Assembly: GCA_031291335.1 (NCBI GenBank)
Contig: JARLJF010000025.1
Coordinates: 24,787 to 88,786, forward strand
Source: Pandoraea sp.
GTDB taxonomy: Bacteria > Pseudomonadota > Gammaproteobacteria > Burkholderiales > Burkholderiaceae
Direction: 5' to 3'
Length of the DNA stretch: 64,000 nucleotides
Part shown: positions 35,528-44,788 of the stretch, piece after piece
Numbering within the stretch: position 1 is the stretch's first letter
How the letters are laid out: each line of letters begins with the position of its first letter
The notes under the pieces: generated by a model
Told to the model about the DNA's origin: nothing
Seen by the model: the letters and a program-made list of their open reading frames with translations, nothing else
Database searches by the model: none
Program-made: the position numbers and the translations under genes

Positions 35528-36946
35528 ATGGTGACGCCGCAAACGCCTTCCGACATCACCATCAATACCCCCGGAATGCTCGCGCGCGAGACGCGTGATA
35601 CGTCCCCCTTGTGGCGTCTGCCCGAGGTGGCGGAAGCGCTGACCGAAGCGTCGGATGCCTGGTCGAACGGCCCGGCGGCGGCGCTCGGGCCGTTGCGACG
35701 GGCCAATCGTCTGCTCCAGTCGAGCGGCCACGCCGATTGGGCGCTTCACGGCGAGCGCCTCGTGCAGGCGATTGCCGAGGCGGCCTATGGGCAGTCGGGT
35801 AGTCAGGACGCCCAACGCAATGCCCTGCGCCGGTTCGAGCGCGACATCTGGCAGGCGGGTGCCACCCCTGCGGCGGTTCCGACGTCTGCCGACGCTGGCG
35901 CCGCGGGTGCCGCTTCCGAAAGCTGGTCTGGCGCGCCGTCGCTGGGCGAGCTTCGGATGGCAGGGTGGGCAGTGGCTCAACCGCGCCTGCACGGGCTGCC
36001 CGTGGGTACGGCGCCGTTGCGCGCGGACGTCGAGCGAGTGCTGTTGCGGCTGCTACGTCCCGACGCTGACGCGACTGACACCACGGCAGCGCTGGGGCAA
36101 TTGGCCGATCTTGCGGCCGATCTCCACCGTGCCGGGGCGAGCGCCCCCCTCGATTATTGGCGTCTGGCTGCCGCGTGGCTGCGGTTTGCCCGCGCTCCGC
36201 TGAGTCTGGCCGACAAGCGTCAGATTGGCCGGATGAACCTGGCATTGCGCAAGCAACTGAGCCGTCCCAGTGGGCCGGACGAAGCCTCGGCGTCTTCCGG
36301 GTCTTCAGCGACTTCAGCGACGCCTGCATCCGCCACAGCGAGCACGGGGGGGAAGGGGGCCAACGAGACGGTACCGGGCCACGACCTGCTCGAGGCCCTT
36401 GCCACCTGGCATGCTCAGGCGCCGGATAGCTGGCTGGGCACGTTGCTGGCCGACTTCGGCGTGCTGCGCCGCCCTGGTCATCTGCCCGAGCCGCTCGCCG
36501 ACGCTGCACAGGCGGCGCAGAAGCAGGGCGCTGGCAGCAGCTCACGCGACTGGTTACGCATCGGCCCGTTGGCGGTGCGACAAGACGTCTGCCAGACGTT
36601 CCTCAGCCTCGCGGACGAGGCACTTCCGAATTTGAACGATCCAGCCGTGACCGCGAAGGTCGCGGAATACTCCGCAGCCATCGGACTGGCGCCCGTCGCA
36701 CGTCTCGCGGCGGCGGTGGCCGCGACGGGCGAGCGGCTGGCCGTTTCACCGCCTGCGGAACCGGGTGGTCCGGCGGCGCTGGCGATGACCGTCAAGGCGC
36801 TGCGCGGCATGCTTCACCAGTTCGCGGCTGACACGTATCCGGACTCGCGCCCCGACCTGATTGCCGACATGGCGATGTGGCGGGAGCGGGCGCTGGATGC
36901 CAGCGTGTTCGGGCAGCGGCTCGTCACCGGGCGCGACGTTCCGTGA
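35528..36946 (+). CDS. Uncharacterised helical protein, possibly a PilL/ChpA N-terminal remnant
   Basis: This 472-residue protein is Ala/Leu-rich, mostly helical, and has no signal peptide or membrane segments. A good ribosome site (aggag, 7 nt) supports the ATG at 35528. The first 85 residues (SPLWRLPEVAEALTEASDAW) and a later stretch (DYWRLAAAWLRFARAPLSLA) resemble the non-catalytic N-terminal part of the PilL/ChpA chemosensory kinase. No kinase, CheW or receiver domain follows. A low-complexity Ser/Ala/Thr linker is at about 258-278. It lies between rubredoxin and yqgE, where I recall the pilG-pilL chemosensory genes in relatives. The assignment is tentative. Confidence 0.4.
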   Translation: MVTPQTPSDITINTPGMLARETRDTSPLWRLPEVAEALTEASDAWSNGPAAALGPLRRANRLLQSSGHADWALHGERLVQAIAEAAYGQSGSQDAQRNALRRFERDIWQAGATPAAVPTSADAGAAGAASESWSGAPSLGELRMAGWAVAQPRLHGLPVGTAPLRADVERVLLRLLRPDADATDTTAALGQLADLAADLHRAGASAPLDYWRLAAAWLRFARAPLSLADKRQIGRMNLALRKQLSRPSGPDEASASSGSSATSATPASATASTGGKGANETVPGHDLLEALATWHAQAPDSWLGTLLADFGVLRRPGHLPEPLADAAQAAQKQGAGSSSRDWLRIGPLAVRQDVCQTFLSLADEALPNLNDPAVTAKVAEYSAAIGLAPVARLAAAVAATGERLAVSPPAEPGGPAALAMTVKALRGMLHQFAADTYPDSRPDLIADMAMWRERALDASVFGQRLVTGRDVP

Positions 36947-37123
36947 TAAAGTCGGCGCAAAGGCCGCCTTTGGCGGCCGATCGCCGTACCACGATGCGGA
37001 AAAAGTTCGTCCGCTGACCGGCCGCAGGCAGGTGCTGCGAGCCCGCGCGAGGGTCGATACCCTTGCGCGGAGTGCGACACCGGGCGGCAGACCGTCAAAC
37101 AGGTTCCGATAAACTTTGGCCCT

Positions 37124-37693
37124 ATGCCGAACGACCGTATCAATCTCACGAATCAATTCCTCATCGCCATGCCGGGCATGGCCGATCCGACGTTTTCCGG
37201 CACCGTCGTGTACCTGTGCGAGCACAGCGAAAAAGGCGCGATCGGGCTGGTCATCAACCGTCCTACCGACATTGATCTGCAGTCGCTCTTCGAGCGCCTC
37301 GATCTGAAGCTGGAAATCGATCCCCTGGCGCATCAGCCGGTGTTTTTCGGTGGTCCGGTGCAGACCGAGCGCGGCTTTGTGCTGCATGAGTCGACCGGCA
37401 CGCCATACAGCTCGTCGCTGTCGGTGCCGGGGGGGCTTGAGATGACGACGTCGAAAGACGTGCTCGAAGCCGTGGCCAACGGTCAGGGGCCGAACCGCTT
37501 CCTGCTGACGCTGGGCCACTCGGGCTGGAGCGCGGGGCAACTGGAAGACGAGATCGGCCGCAACGGCTGGCTGACCGTCGCCGCCGACCCGGGCATCGTG
37601 TTCGACGTGCCGCCGGCCGAGCGCTTCGACGCGGCGCTGGCGCTGTTGGGCGTAACGTCCTCGATGCTGTCCGCCGACGCAGGTCACGCATGA
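37124..37693 (+). CDS. yqgE: YqgE/AlgH family protein (UPF0301)
   Basis: This 189-residue cytosolic protein has the full YqgE signature: [49 protein letters not shown] and [18 protein letters not shown]. The biochemical role is unsettled. The gene is nearly always next to ruvX/yqgF, as here, where its stop overlaps the ruvX start by four bases. Confidence 0.97.
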   Translation: MPNDRINLTNQFLIAMPGMADPTFSGTVVYLCEHSEKGAIGLVINRPTDIDLQSLFERLDLKLEIDPLAHQPVFFGGPVQTERGFVLHESTGTPYSSSLSVPGGLEMTTSKDVLEAVANGQGPNRFLLTLGHSGWSAGQLEDEIGRNGWLTVAADPGIVFDVPPAERFDAALALLGVTSSMLSADAGHA

Positions 37694-38118
37694 CGGCTGG
37701 CAGTGCCACGGTACTCGCCTTCGATTACGGCGAGCGCCGAATCGGTGTGGCGATCGGCAATCTCATGCTGCGCGAGGCTCGCGCACTCACGGTTCTCGCC
37801 AATCTCAATCGCGAAGTCCGGTTCGCCGAAACCGGCAAGCTCATTGCTGAATGGGAACCTGAACTCATCGTCGTCGGGCTGCCATGTCATCCCGACGGCA
37901 CGCCGCACGCGATGACCCAGCAAGCCAAGCGCTTCGGGAATCAACTCAACGGGCGATTCGACGTGCCGGTCGTCTGGGTCGACGAACGTTACTCGTCGGT
38001 AGCCGCAGCGGCCGCGCTGGCCGAGGCGGGCGTCAAGGTCTCGCAAAAGACATCGCTCGACGCCGAAGCCGCCCGCATCATCCTCCAGCAGTACTTCGAC
38101 GAGCATGTGCCTGCCTGA
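37690..38118 (+). CDS. ruvX: Holliday junction resolvase-like protein / pre-16S rRNA nuclease YqgF
   Basis: This 142-residue RNase H-fold protein has the catalytic Asp in [15 protein letters not shown], the [16 protein letters not shown] strand and [12 protein letters not shown], and the last acidic residue in [12 protein letters not shown]. coli YqgF matures the 5' end of 16S rRNA; homologues were first called resolvases. Translationally coupled to yqgE through an ATGA overlap. pyrB follows after 77 bp. Confidence 0.95.
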   Translation: MTAGSATVLAFDYGERRIGVAIGNLMLREARALTVLANLNREVRFAETGKLIAEWEPELIVVGLPCHPDGTPHAMTQQAKRFGNQLNGRFDVPVVWVDERYSSVAAAAALAEAGVKVSQKTSLDAEAARIILQQYFDEHVPA

Positions 38119-38195
38119 CTTCCTGACCGGCATCATGCCCGACTGTCCTCTGCGCGACGCCGCACAACGCCACGTCGGCACGGAGTCCCCCCTGC

Positions 38196-39173
38196 ATGGC
38201 TAACGGAATTCTCGGCCGACGCGGCCACCCCCAGCTCAACCGCAATGGTGAACTGAAGCATCTGCTGACGGTGGAGGGGTTGCCGCGCGCCGTGCTGACG
38301 CACATTCTCGACACCTCCACGCAGTTCGTCAGCGTGAACGATGCCGACGTCAAGAAGGTGCCGTTGCTGAGCGGCAAGTCCGTCTTCAATCTCTTCTTCG
38401 AGAATTCAACGCGTACGCGAACGACGTTTGAGATTGCCGCCGCGCGCCTCTCAGCCGATGTGCTGAATCTGAATATCAACGCGTCGTCGACGAGCAAGGG
38501 AGAAACCTTGCTCGACACCATCGGCAACTTGTCGGCGATGCATGCGGATCTGTTCGTCGTGCGCCATGCGCAGTCGGGCGCGCCGTATCTGATTGCAGAG
38601 CATTGCGCGCCGCACGTGCACGTCATCAACGCAGGCGACGGGCGTCACGCGCACCCCACGCAGGGCTTGCTCGACATGTACACGATTCGGCATCACAAGG
38701 GTGAATTCCAGAACCTGACGGTGGCGATCGTCGGCGACATTCTGCATTCGCGCGTTGCGCGCTCCGACATTCACGCCCTCACGACGCTCGGCGTGCCGGA
38801 AGTGCGCGCCATCGGCCCGCGTACGCTCCTGCCCACAGGGCTCGAACAACTCGGCGTGCGCGTGTTTCACGACATGGACGAGGGGCTTCGAGACGTGGAC
38901 GTCGTCATCATGTTGCGTCTGCAAAACGAGCGAATGAACGGGGCGTTGCTGCCGTCGGCGGCCGAGTACTTCAAGTATTACGGCCTGACGCCTGCGCGTC
39001 TCGCGCTGGCCAAGCCCGATGCCATCGTCATGCATCCTGGTCCGATGAACCGGGGCGTGGAGATCGATTCGGCGGTCGCGGACGGCCCGCAGTCGGTCAT
39101 TCTCGAACAAGTGTCGTTCGGCATTGCCGTGCGCATGGCGGTGATGAGCATCGTCGCCGCAAACCACGGGTAA
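38196..39173 (+). CDS. pyrB: Aspartate carbamoyltransferase catalytic subunit
   Basis: This 325-residue enzyme makes carbamoyl-aspartate in pyrimidine synthesis. It contains the carbamoyl-phosphate motif [12 protein letters not shown], the loop [23 protein letters not shown] and [11 protein letters not shown]. Like other class A/B ATCases it lacks a PyrI partner and is followed 7 bp later by a dihydroorotase-like gene. The N-terminus ([17 protein letters not shown]) is longer than in E. coli PyrB. No pyrR gene is found upstream. Confidence 0.98.
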   Translation: MANGILGRRGHPQLNRNGELKHLLTVEGLPRAVLTHILDTSTQFVSVNDADVKKVPLLSGKSVFNLFFENSTRTRTTFEIAAARLSADVLNLNINASSTSKGETLLDTIGNLSAMHADLFVVRHAQSGAPYLIAEHCAPHVHVINAGDGRHAHPTQGLLDMYTIRHHKGEFQNLTVAIVGDILHSRVARSDIHALTTLGVPEVRAIGPRTLLPTGLEQLGVRVFHDMDEGLRDVDVVIMLRLQNERMNGALLPSAAEYFKYYGLTPARLALAKPDAIVMHPGPMNRGVEIDSAVADGPQSVILEQVSFGIAVRMAVMSIVAANHG

Positions 39174-39180
39174 GCGCGCC

Positions 39181-40449
39181 ATGAAACTGCATCTGAAGGG
39201 CGGTCGCGTCATCGATCCCGCTACCCGAACCGATCAGGTTCAGGACGTCTTCATCGCCGAAGGAAAAATCGCGGCGCTCGGTGCGTCACCCGCAGACTTT
39301 ACGGCTGAGCGCGTCATCGACGCGACGGGCCTGGCAGTCATGCCGGGGCTCGTCGATCTGGCGGCGCGCCGAGTGACAGCCGCCAGTGAAGCGGCAGCAG
39401 CACTCGCGGGTGGCGTTACACGCGTCGTTTGTCCGCCCGATACCGACCCGGTGCTCGATGAAATCGATCTGGTCGAGATGCTGCAATTGCGCGCTCGTGC
39501 CACGCATCGTGTGCAGGTGCACCCGCTGGGGGCCCTGACGGTCGGCCTCGCCGGTCGTGAACTCACGGAAATGGCGCGGTTGACGCAGGCAGGCTGCATC
39601 GGCCTGTCGCAGGCCAATGCGCCGATGGCGGACAACCGTACGTTGCTACGCGCGCTGCGATACGCAGGCACGTTCGGGCTGACGGTATGGTTGCGGGCGC
39701 AGGACGCGTCGCTGGCAGCCGGCGGTGTCGCCGCCAGCGGGGCCGTTGCATCGCGTCTTGGACTGGCGGGCATTCCCGTGGCCGCCGAGACGATCGCGCT
39801 CCACACGCTTATCGAACTCGTTCGCGTCACGGGCACGCGAATGCATCTGTGCCGTGTGTCGTCCGCCGCAGGATTGGCGCTTGTGCGTGCAGCAAAGGCG
39901 GAAGGGTTGCCCGTCACGTGCGATGTTGCTGCACACCACCTCCATCTGATCGACATGGACATCGGTTATTTTGATGCGCAGTACCGGCTTGATCCGCCGC
40001 TGCGCGCTCAACGGGACCGTGAAGCCATCCGGGACGCGGCGCGCGACGGAACGATCGATGCCATCTGCTCCGACCATACGCCGCTCGCCGCCGATGCGCG
40101 TCTGGTGCCGTTTGCGGAAGCCGTGCCGGGAGCGAGCGGGCTGGAGCTGCTTTTGTCGCTGGTCCTGAAGTGGGCCGATGAGTCGCGCGTGCCGTTGGTC
40201 GATGCATTGGCCCGCGTCACGCATGCGCCGGGACAACGTCTCGCAGCCGTGGCGCCGGGCGCCGGCCGTCTCGCAGCGGGGCAACCGGCAGATGTTTGCG
40301 TGTTCGCGCCGTCGGCGCACTGGACCGTTGCCGCACAGAGTTTGCGCAGCGCTGGCCACAACACCCCGTTCCTGGGATACGAATTGCCGGGCCGTGTACG
40401 TTTCACGTTGGTCGGTGGCCACGTGGCGCACGAAGCCCTCGCCGTTTAG
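39181..40449 (+). CDS. pyrX: Dihydroorotase-like protein, probably inactive (PyrC'/PyrX)
   Basis: This 422-residue amidohydrolase-fold protein follows pyrB by 7 bp. Active class I dihydroorotases carry a D-H-H zinc motif after PG-VD. Here residues 55-64 read PGLVDLAARR, with no histidines, and the other metal-ligand positions are also changed, although SDHTPL near 297 remains. This matches the pseudo-dihydroorotase of Pseudomonas and relatives, which has no activity but holds the ATCase in a dodecamer. A working dihydroorotase should be encoded elsewhere. The low similarity to active enzymes supports a structural role. Confidence 0.9.
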   Translation: MKLHLKGGRVIDPATRTDQVQDVFIAEGKIAALGASPADFTAERVIDATGLAVMPGLVDLAARRVTAASEAAAALAGGVTRVVCPPDTDPVLDEIDLVEMLQLRARATHRVQVHPLGALTVGLAGRELTEMARLTQAGCIGLSQANAPMADNRTLLRALRYAGTFGLTVWLRAQDASLAAGGVAASGAVASRLGLAGIPVAAETIALHTLIELVRVTGTRMHLCRVSSAAGLALVRAAKAEGLPVTCDVAAHHLHLIDMDIGYFDAQYRLDPPLRAQRDREAIRDAARDGTIDAICSDHTPLAADARLVPFAEAVPGASGLELLLSLVLKWADESRVPLVDALARVTHAPGQRLAAVAPGAGRLAAGQPADVCVFAPSAHWTVAAQSLRSAGHNTPFLGYELPGRVRFTLVGGHVAHEALAV

Positions 40450-40461
40450 GAAGCGATTGCC

Positions 40462-41292
40462 GTGCTGTTACTCAAAAAACTTCGTCTCGGCCTGCACCTC
40501 TCGCGTGGCCTGTTGACTGCGCTGTTGCTCTTCCCGTTCCTGTCGGAAGCCGCGAAACACCGTCGCATTCGCGCGTGGTCACAAAAGCTGCTGAAGCTGT
40601 GCGGTATGCGTCTCGAAGTCGAGCAGCATGCCCCGCTGCCCGAGCGCGGTGTGATGCTGCTGTGCAATCACGTGTCGTGGATCGACATCTTCGCGATCAA
40701 TGCGTGGCAGCCGGTGCGCTTCGTTGCGAAGGCCGAGATCCGCCATTGGCCGTTGGTCGGCTGGCTGTGCGTGCAAACGCGCACGATCTTCCTGCAACGC
40801 GAGCGCCGTGCGGATGCGCGCCGCATCATGCATTACCTGTCCGAATGTCTGCGCGACGGCGACATCATCACTGTCTTCCCGGAAGGCACGACCACGGACG
40901 GCCGGAGCCTGTTGCCGTTCCACGCCAACCTGCTGCAAGCCCCGGTGAGCACCGGCAAGCCCGTGCAGCCGCTGTGCCTGTTCTATACCGACGCCACGAG
41001 CGGACGTCATACGATGGCGCCGGCATACATTGGCGAGATGAGCCTGATCGAGTCCATCGACATGATTCTGCGCGCACCTCCCATGACCGTGCGATTGTCG
41101 GTGGGCGAGCCACGATACCCGCAGGAGGGGCAGCATCGACGCGAGTTTGCGCTCGGCGCGCAGAAGGCCGTGGGCGATGCATTGCAAGGTTTCCTGCCCG
41201 AAGCGGTGCTGCCCGAGAGCGGTTCGGTAGGTTCGCGTGACTCGACGCTGAGCGACGAAGAAGGCGACACCGCACAGGCGGTTCAGGTCTGA
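40462..41292 (+). CDS. plsC: 1-acylglycerol-3-phosphate O-acyltransferase family protein
   Basis: This 276-residue membrane-associated enzyme has the PlsC block I motif CNHVSWIDIF (NHxxxxD), block II/III FLQRERRADARR and FPEGTTTDG, and an N-terminal hydrophobic helix. It acylates lysophosphatidate or a related lysolipid. The start is a GTG at 40462 behind aggaag. It lies 12 bp after the dihydroorotase-like gene, probably on the same transcript. The tail after about residue 245 is Ser/Glu-rich. Other lysolipid acyltransferases cannot be excluded as the exact activity. Confidence 0.9.
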   Translation: MLLLKKLRLGLHLSRGLLTALLLFPFLSEAAKHRRIRAWSQKLLKLCGMRLEVEQHAPLPERGVMLLCNHVSWIDIFAINAWQPVRFVAKAEIRHWPLVGWLCVQTRTIFLQRERRADARRIMHYLSECLRDGDIITVFPEGTTTDGRSLLPFHANLLQAPVSTGKPVQPLCLFYTDATSGRHTMAPAYIGEMSLIESIDMILRAPPMTVRLSVGEPRYPQEGQHRREFALGAQKAVGDALQGFLPEAVLPESGSVGSRDSTLSDEEGDTAQAVQV

Positions 41293-41312
41293 CGAAAGTC
41301 ACAACGCTATAA

Positions 41313-41342
41313 AAAACGGCGCCTGCATGGCGCCGTTTTCGT
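41313..41342. terminator. Bidirectional terminator
   Basis: aaaacggcgcc (41313-41323) pairs with ggcgccgtttt (41329-41339) around loop tgcat, between the convergent plsC-like and apaH genes. Confidence 0.88.
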
Positions 41343-41377
41343 TTGTTCGGAAGGTCGAGACGAGAGCCCGTTCGTCC

Positions 41378-42382
41378 TCATTCGCCTTTACGTTTTAGCG
41401 CTTTTTCGGGCTTGTCGGCTCGCTCGGCCTTCGCGGGCTTTTCAACCTTCTCGAGCTTGCGTGCGCCTTTGCCGAGCTTCTCGGCCTTCGCGGCCTTGAG
41501 GGCGTCTTCGGCCTTATCGGCCTTCTTCATCTTGGCGCGCTTCTTGCCGTCTGCCGAGGCAAACGGATCGCGAATCTGTGGGCAATCGATCTGAATCAGG
41601 TCACGGCCGGCGGGCGAACTGGCGAGCTTCACCGCCGTTAATTTGCCGCCCCAGACACAGCCCGTATCGAGCCCGAGCACGTTGTCACGCATCACCAGAC
41701 CGAGCGCCGACCAATGGCCGAACACCACCGTGACGTCGTTCGTGCGACGGCCCGGCGCCTCGAACCAGGGTTTCAGCTCGCCCGTGGCCGCATCGGCCCC
41801 TTCCTTGATCTTGAAGTCGATGCGCCCGTCGGCCGAACAGAAACGCATGCGGGTCAGCGCGTTGATCGTAAGACGCTGGCGGTCCTCGTCGCTAAGCTCT
41901 TCTTTCCACTGATCCGGCTGATTGCCGAACATGCGCGAGAGGAAGGTTTTCCAGTCCGGTCCACGCAGTTGCGTCTCGACGTCGCGGGCAAGCGTGATGA
42001 CCTGCGTGGCGTCCCATTGCGGCAGCACGCCGGCGTGCACCATCAGATGGCCATGTGCGAGGTGCGCGAGCGGCTGATGGCGTACCCAGTCGATGAGGGC
42101 GTCGCGGTCGGGCGCGGTGAGAATGTCGTCGATGGTGTCGCTGCCGTGGGCCTGACGCACACCGGCGGCCACGGCCAGCAGATGCAGATCGTGATTGCCG
42201 AGCACGGCTGTGGCGCGATCGCCCAGCGCAATGACCTGACGCAGCGTATCCAGCGAGCGCGGGCCACGGTTGATGAGATCGCCGGCCAGCCAGAGATCCG
42301 CATCCTGAGGCAGGCGTGCGAGCAGTTGTTCAAACGACGTTTGGCAACCTTGCAGGTCGCCGATGGCATAGATGTCACGCAT
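41378..42382 (-). CDS. apaH: Diadenosine tetraphosphatase with Lys-rich C-terminal tail
   Basis: This 334-residue protein has a calcineurin-type phosphoesterase core: YAIGDLQGC, LAGDLINRGPRS, VLGNHDLHLL and a later His in VFGHWSALG. It splits Ap4A symmetrically into two ADP. The core ends near residue 273. The remaining 61 residues are almost only Lys, Ala, Glu and Asp (KKADKAEDALKAAKAEKLGK), a charged, probably helical or disordered tail absent from E. coli ApaH. It is downstream of the glycan cluster on the same strand, 95 bp after the WecA-like gene. Confidence 0.93.
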   Translation of the reverse strand: MRDIYAIGDLQGCQTSFEQLLARLPQDADLWLAGDLINRGPRSLDTLRQVIALGDRATAVLGNHDLHLLAVAAGVRQAHGSDTIDDILTAPDRDALIDWVRHQPLAHLAHGHLMVHAGVLPQWDATQVITLARDVETQLRGPDWKTFLSRMFGNQPDQWKEELSDEDRQRLTINALTRMRFCSADGRIDFKIKEGADAATGELKPWFEAPGRRTNDVTVVFGHWSALGLVMRDNVLGLDTGCVWGGKLTAVKLASSPAGRDLIQIDCPQIRDPFASADGKKRAKMKKADKAEDALKAAKAEKLGKGARKLEKVEKPAKAERADKPEKALKRKGE

Positions 42383-42477
42383 CGCGTAGGTGGCGCTGTC
42401 TTGTCTTGTTGTCCCGATCCGGGGGATGTCCGTGTGCCGCGGCTACACACCTTCGGTGCGTCGCCCCCCGTGGTCGT

Positions 42478-43569
42478 TCATTTTTTGTAGATCAGCCAGC
42501 GTGGCGCCTTGAAACGAACGATGCGCAGGTACAGCCAGACATACGTCACCATGAAGGCGACGCAGCACAGCGCTAGCACCAGACTATGTCGCCAGAAAAC
42601 CGTCGCCGGGATCACTGCCAGCAAGCATAGCAGCCAAAGGTACGGTGACGTCAAGGAGTTGCGTTGTGTCAGTGCGCTGGCCGTGCGCGCGCCGGCAGCC
42701 CAGCGCATCAGCCGCTTGTAGACGAGCATGTGCAGGTGCACGCCATCGGGAATGCCTGGCGAGATGCCGCGCACGAAGCGTTTGCGATAGATCGAGAAGC
42801 AGACTTCGAAGGCGGGGTAAATCACCATGAGGGCCGGATACCACGGCGAGACCTGTGGATTGCGCATCACCAGCAGCACGGCGATTTCGGCCAGCATGAA
42901 GCCGAGGAAATAGGCGCCGCCGTCGCCCAGGAAGATCAGTCCACCGGGGAAGTTGAAAATGAAGAACCCGAGGATGGCGCCCACCATGATCATCGACGTG
43001 GTGAGCACGACGGGGTCCTGCACCTGGAATCCGACATAACCGAGCGAGGCGAACATGATCATCGCGACCATGGCCGCGAGCCCGTTGAAGCCGTCGATGA
43101 TGTTGACCGCGTTGGCCATGCCGGCGACACACAGCACGGTGAGTGGGACGGATACCGCGGCGAGCATCAGCGCGCGGTCGGCGATGCCGATGTCGACGCG
43201 GTTGATATGGATGTCGAGCACGAACCACGCCAGCAACGCGGCGAACATCGTGCAGACGAGGCGCACCGTCGGCGTGACCTTCTTGGTCAGATCCTCGATG
43301 AAGCCGGAAAGGAACGCAGGCAGGCCGCAGACCACGAGCAGCAGAATATTGCGTGACACCGTGGGATACGTGAAACCGAGCGCAGTGGCGGCCACGACGA
43401 GGCCCGCAAGAATACCGACGCCGCCGATTCGCGGCACCGGCCGCACGTGAAACTTCTGCACGCCGGCGACATCGCTATCGCCGGAGAAGCGGGAGTGAAC
43501 GTGCGCGTAGCGGACGATCAACAGCGTCGCGATAAACGACACGACGAGGGCGATGGCAAGACTCAGCAT
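42478..43569 (-). CDS. WecA/WbpL-like undecaprenyl-phosphate sugar-1-P transferase, copy 1
   Basis: This 363-residue polytopic enzyme of the GT4/MraY superfamily has about 11 helices. The conserved loops are GVQKFHVRPVPRIGG, FIEDLTKKVTP, ANAVNIIDGFNGLA, FLGDGGAYFLGF and the sugar-selectivity loop PDGVHLHMLVYKR. It transfers a sugar-1-phosphate (probably a HexNAc) to undecaprenyl phosphate on the cytosolic face, starting a lipid-linked glycan. It is the last gene of the minus-strand glycan cluster and a near twin of the gene at 43625. Confidence 0.93.
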   Translation of the reverse strand: MLSLAIALVVSFIATLLIVRYAHVHSRFSGDSDVAGVQKFHVRPVPRIGGVGILAGLVVAATALGFTYPTVSRNILLLVVCGLPAFLSGFIEDLTKKVTPTVRLVCTMFAALLAWFVLDIHINRVDIGIADRALMLAAVSVPLTVLCVAGMANAVNIIDGFNGLAAMVAMIMFASLGYVGFQVQDPVVLTTSMIMVGAILGFFIFNFPGGLIFLGDGGAYFLGFMLAEIAVLLVMRNPQVSPWYPALMVIYPAFEVCFSIYRKRFVRGISPGIPDGVHLHMLVYKRLMRWAAGARTASALTQRNSLTSPYLWLLCLLAVIPATVFWRHSLVLALCCVAFMVTYVWLYLRIVRFKAPRWLIYKK

Positions 43570-43624
43570 GATGCAGTGTGATAGCCGATGATTCGGCTAT
43601 CAAAGGGAGGATTTGGAAAGCCGC

Positions 43625-44722
43625 TTACTTCTTCTTGAAGATCATCCAGCGAGGCGAGCGGAATCGCACGATTCGCTGATACAGCCAGACATACAACACG
43701 ATAAACACTAGGCAGCAGGCTGCCAGCAGGCCGCTATGCCGCCACAGGATCGTTGCCGGGACCACAGCCGATAGACACAATACCCAGAGATAGGGTGATG
43801 TCATCGAATTGCGCCGAGCAAGTTGTCCCGCAATTTTCGAGCCGACGGCCCAGCGCAATACCCGCTTGTAAATGAGCATATGCAAGTGCACGCCGTCAGG
43901 CATGCTCGGGGAGACCCCGCGCACAAAACGACGCCGGTATATCGAGAAACAGACCTCGAAAATCGGATAGAGCAGCATGAGTGCCGGATACCAGGGAGAA
44001 ACCATCGGGTTTCGCATTACGAGCAAAATCGCAAGCTCTGCCAACATGAATCCGATGAAATAGGCGCCGCCATCCCCGAGGAAGATCAATCCGTTCGGGT
44101 AATTCAAAATGAAAAAACCGAGAATCGCGCCGACCATAATCATTGCCGCAGAAAGCACGACGTTGTCGCCCACTTGAAAAGCGACATATCCCAGCGACAG
44201 GAACATGAAAACGCTGACCATCGCGGCAAGGCCATTAAAGCCATCGATGATATTGACCGCGTTGGTCATGGCCGCGGTACAAATGACCGTCAACGTGACG
44301 GAAATCAACGGAATGGCGAGAAGGGTGTCAATCGGTGCAATATCGATGCGATTGATATGAATGCCTAGCAGCCAATACGCGACGAGTGCCGACAACATTG
44401 CGCATAACAAACGATTGCGCGGCGAAACGCGTTTGGTGACGTCCTCGATGAATCCGCCCAGAAACACTGGGGCAGCACTGGCGGTGAGCAGCAGAATCTC
44501 TTCCAGCCGTCCGCCGCGGTGATGGAACGTGGCAAACGTCCCTGCGACGAGCAGACCAAGCATAATGCCCAACCCACCAATGCGCGGTACAGGATGGGCA
44601 TGAACCTTCTGAACCCCTTTCGTATCGCTATCGCTGGAAAAATGCGCGTGCACGTGGGCATACCGCACAATGAGCAGCGTAGTGACGAATGAAACTACCA
44701 ATGCCAATGTCAGGTTCAGCAT
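43625..44722 (-). CDS. WecA/WbpL-like undecaprenyl-phosphate sugar-1-P transferase, copy 2
   Basis: This 365-residue paralogue aligns with copy 1 end to end: QKVHAHPVPRIGGLG, FIEDVTKRVSP, NAVNIIDGFNGLA, FLGDGGAYFIGF and PDGVHLHMLIYKR are shared. The DNA is visibly more AT-rich than copy 1 (for example around 44095-44130), so it is either an acquired homologue or an old duplication evolving differently. Both copies keep the catalytic motifs and seem active. The gap to copy 1 is 55 bp and to the glycosyltransferase upstream 66 bp. Confidence 0.93.
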   Translation of the reverse strand: MLNLTLALVVSFVTTLLIVRYAHVHAHFSSDSDTKGVQKVHAHPVPRIGGLGIMLGLLVAGTFATFHHRGGRLEEILLLTASAAPVFLGGFIEDVTKRVSPRNRLLCAMLSALVAYWLLGIHINRIDIAPIDTLLAIPLISVTLTVICTAAMTNAVNIIDGFNGLAAMVSVFMFLSLGYVAFQVGDNVVLSAAMIMVGAILGFFILNYPNGLIFLGDGGAYFIGFMLAELAILLVMRNPMVSPWYPALMLLYPIFEVCFSIYRRRFVRGVSPSMPDGVHLHMLIYKRVLRWAVGSKIAGQLARRNSMTSPYLWVLCLSAVVPATILWRHSGLLAACCLVFIVLYVWLYQRIVRFRSPRWMIFKKK

Positions 44723-44788
44723 AGTGCGGACAAGTTAATCGCGTTGCTTAGTTCTTATGTGCGGATTGGTTTTCTCGCTAAATCCCGG

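Noticed and set aside
35528..36946. Type VI TssA/ImpA-like assignment
   Set aside because: Ala-rich helical character is superficially similar, but no ImpA N-terminal signature or T6SS neighbours are present.
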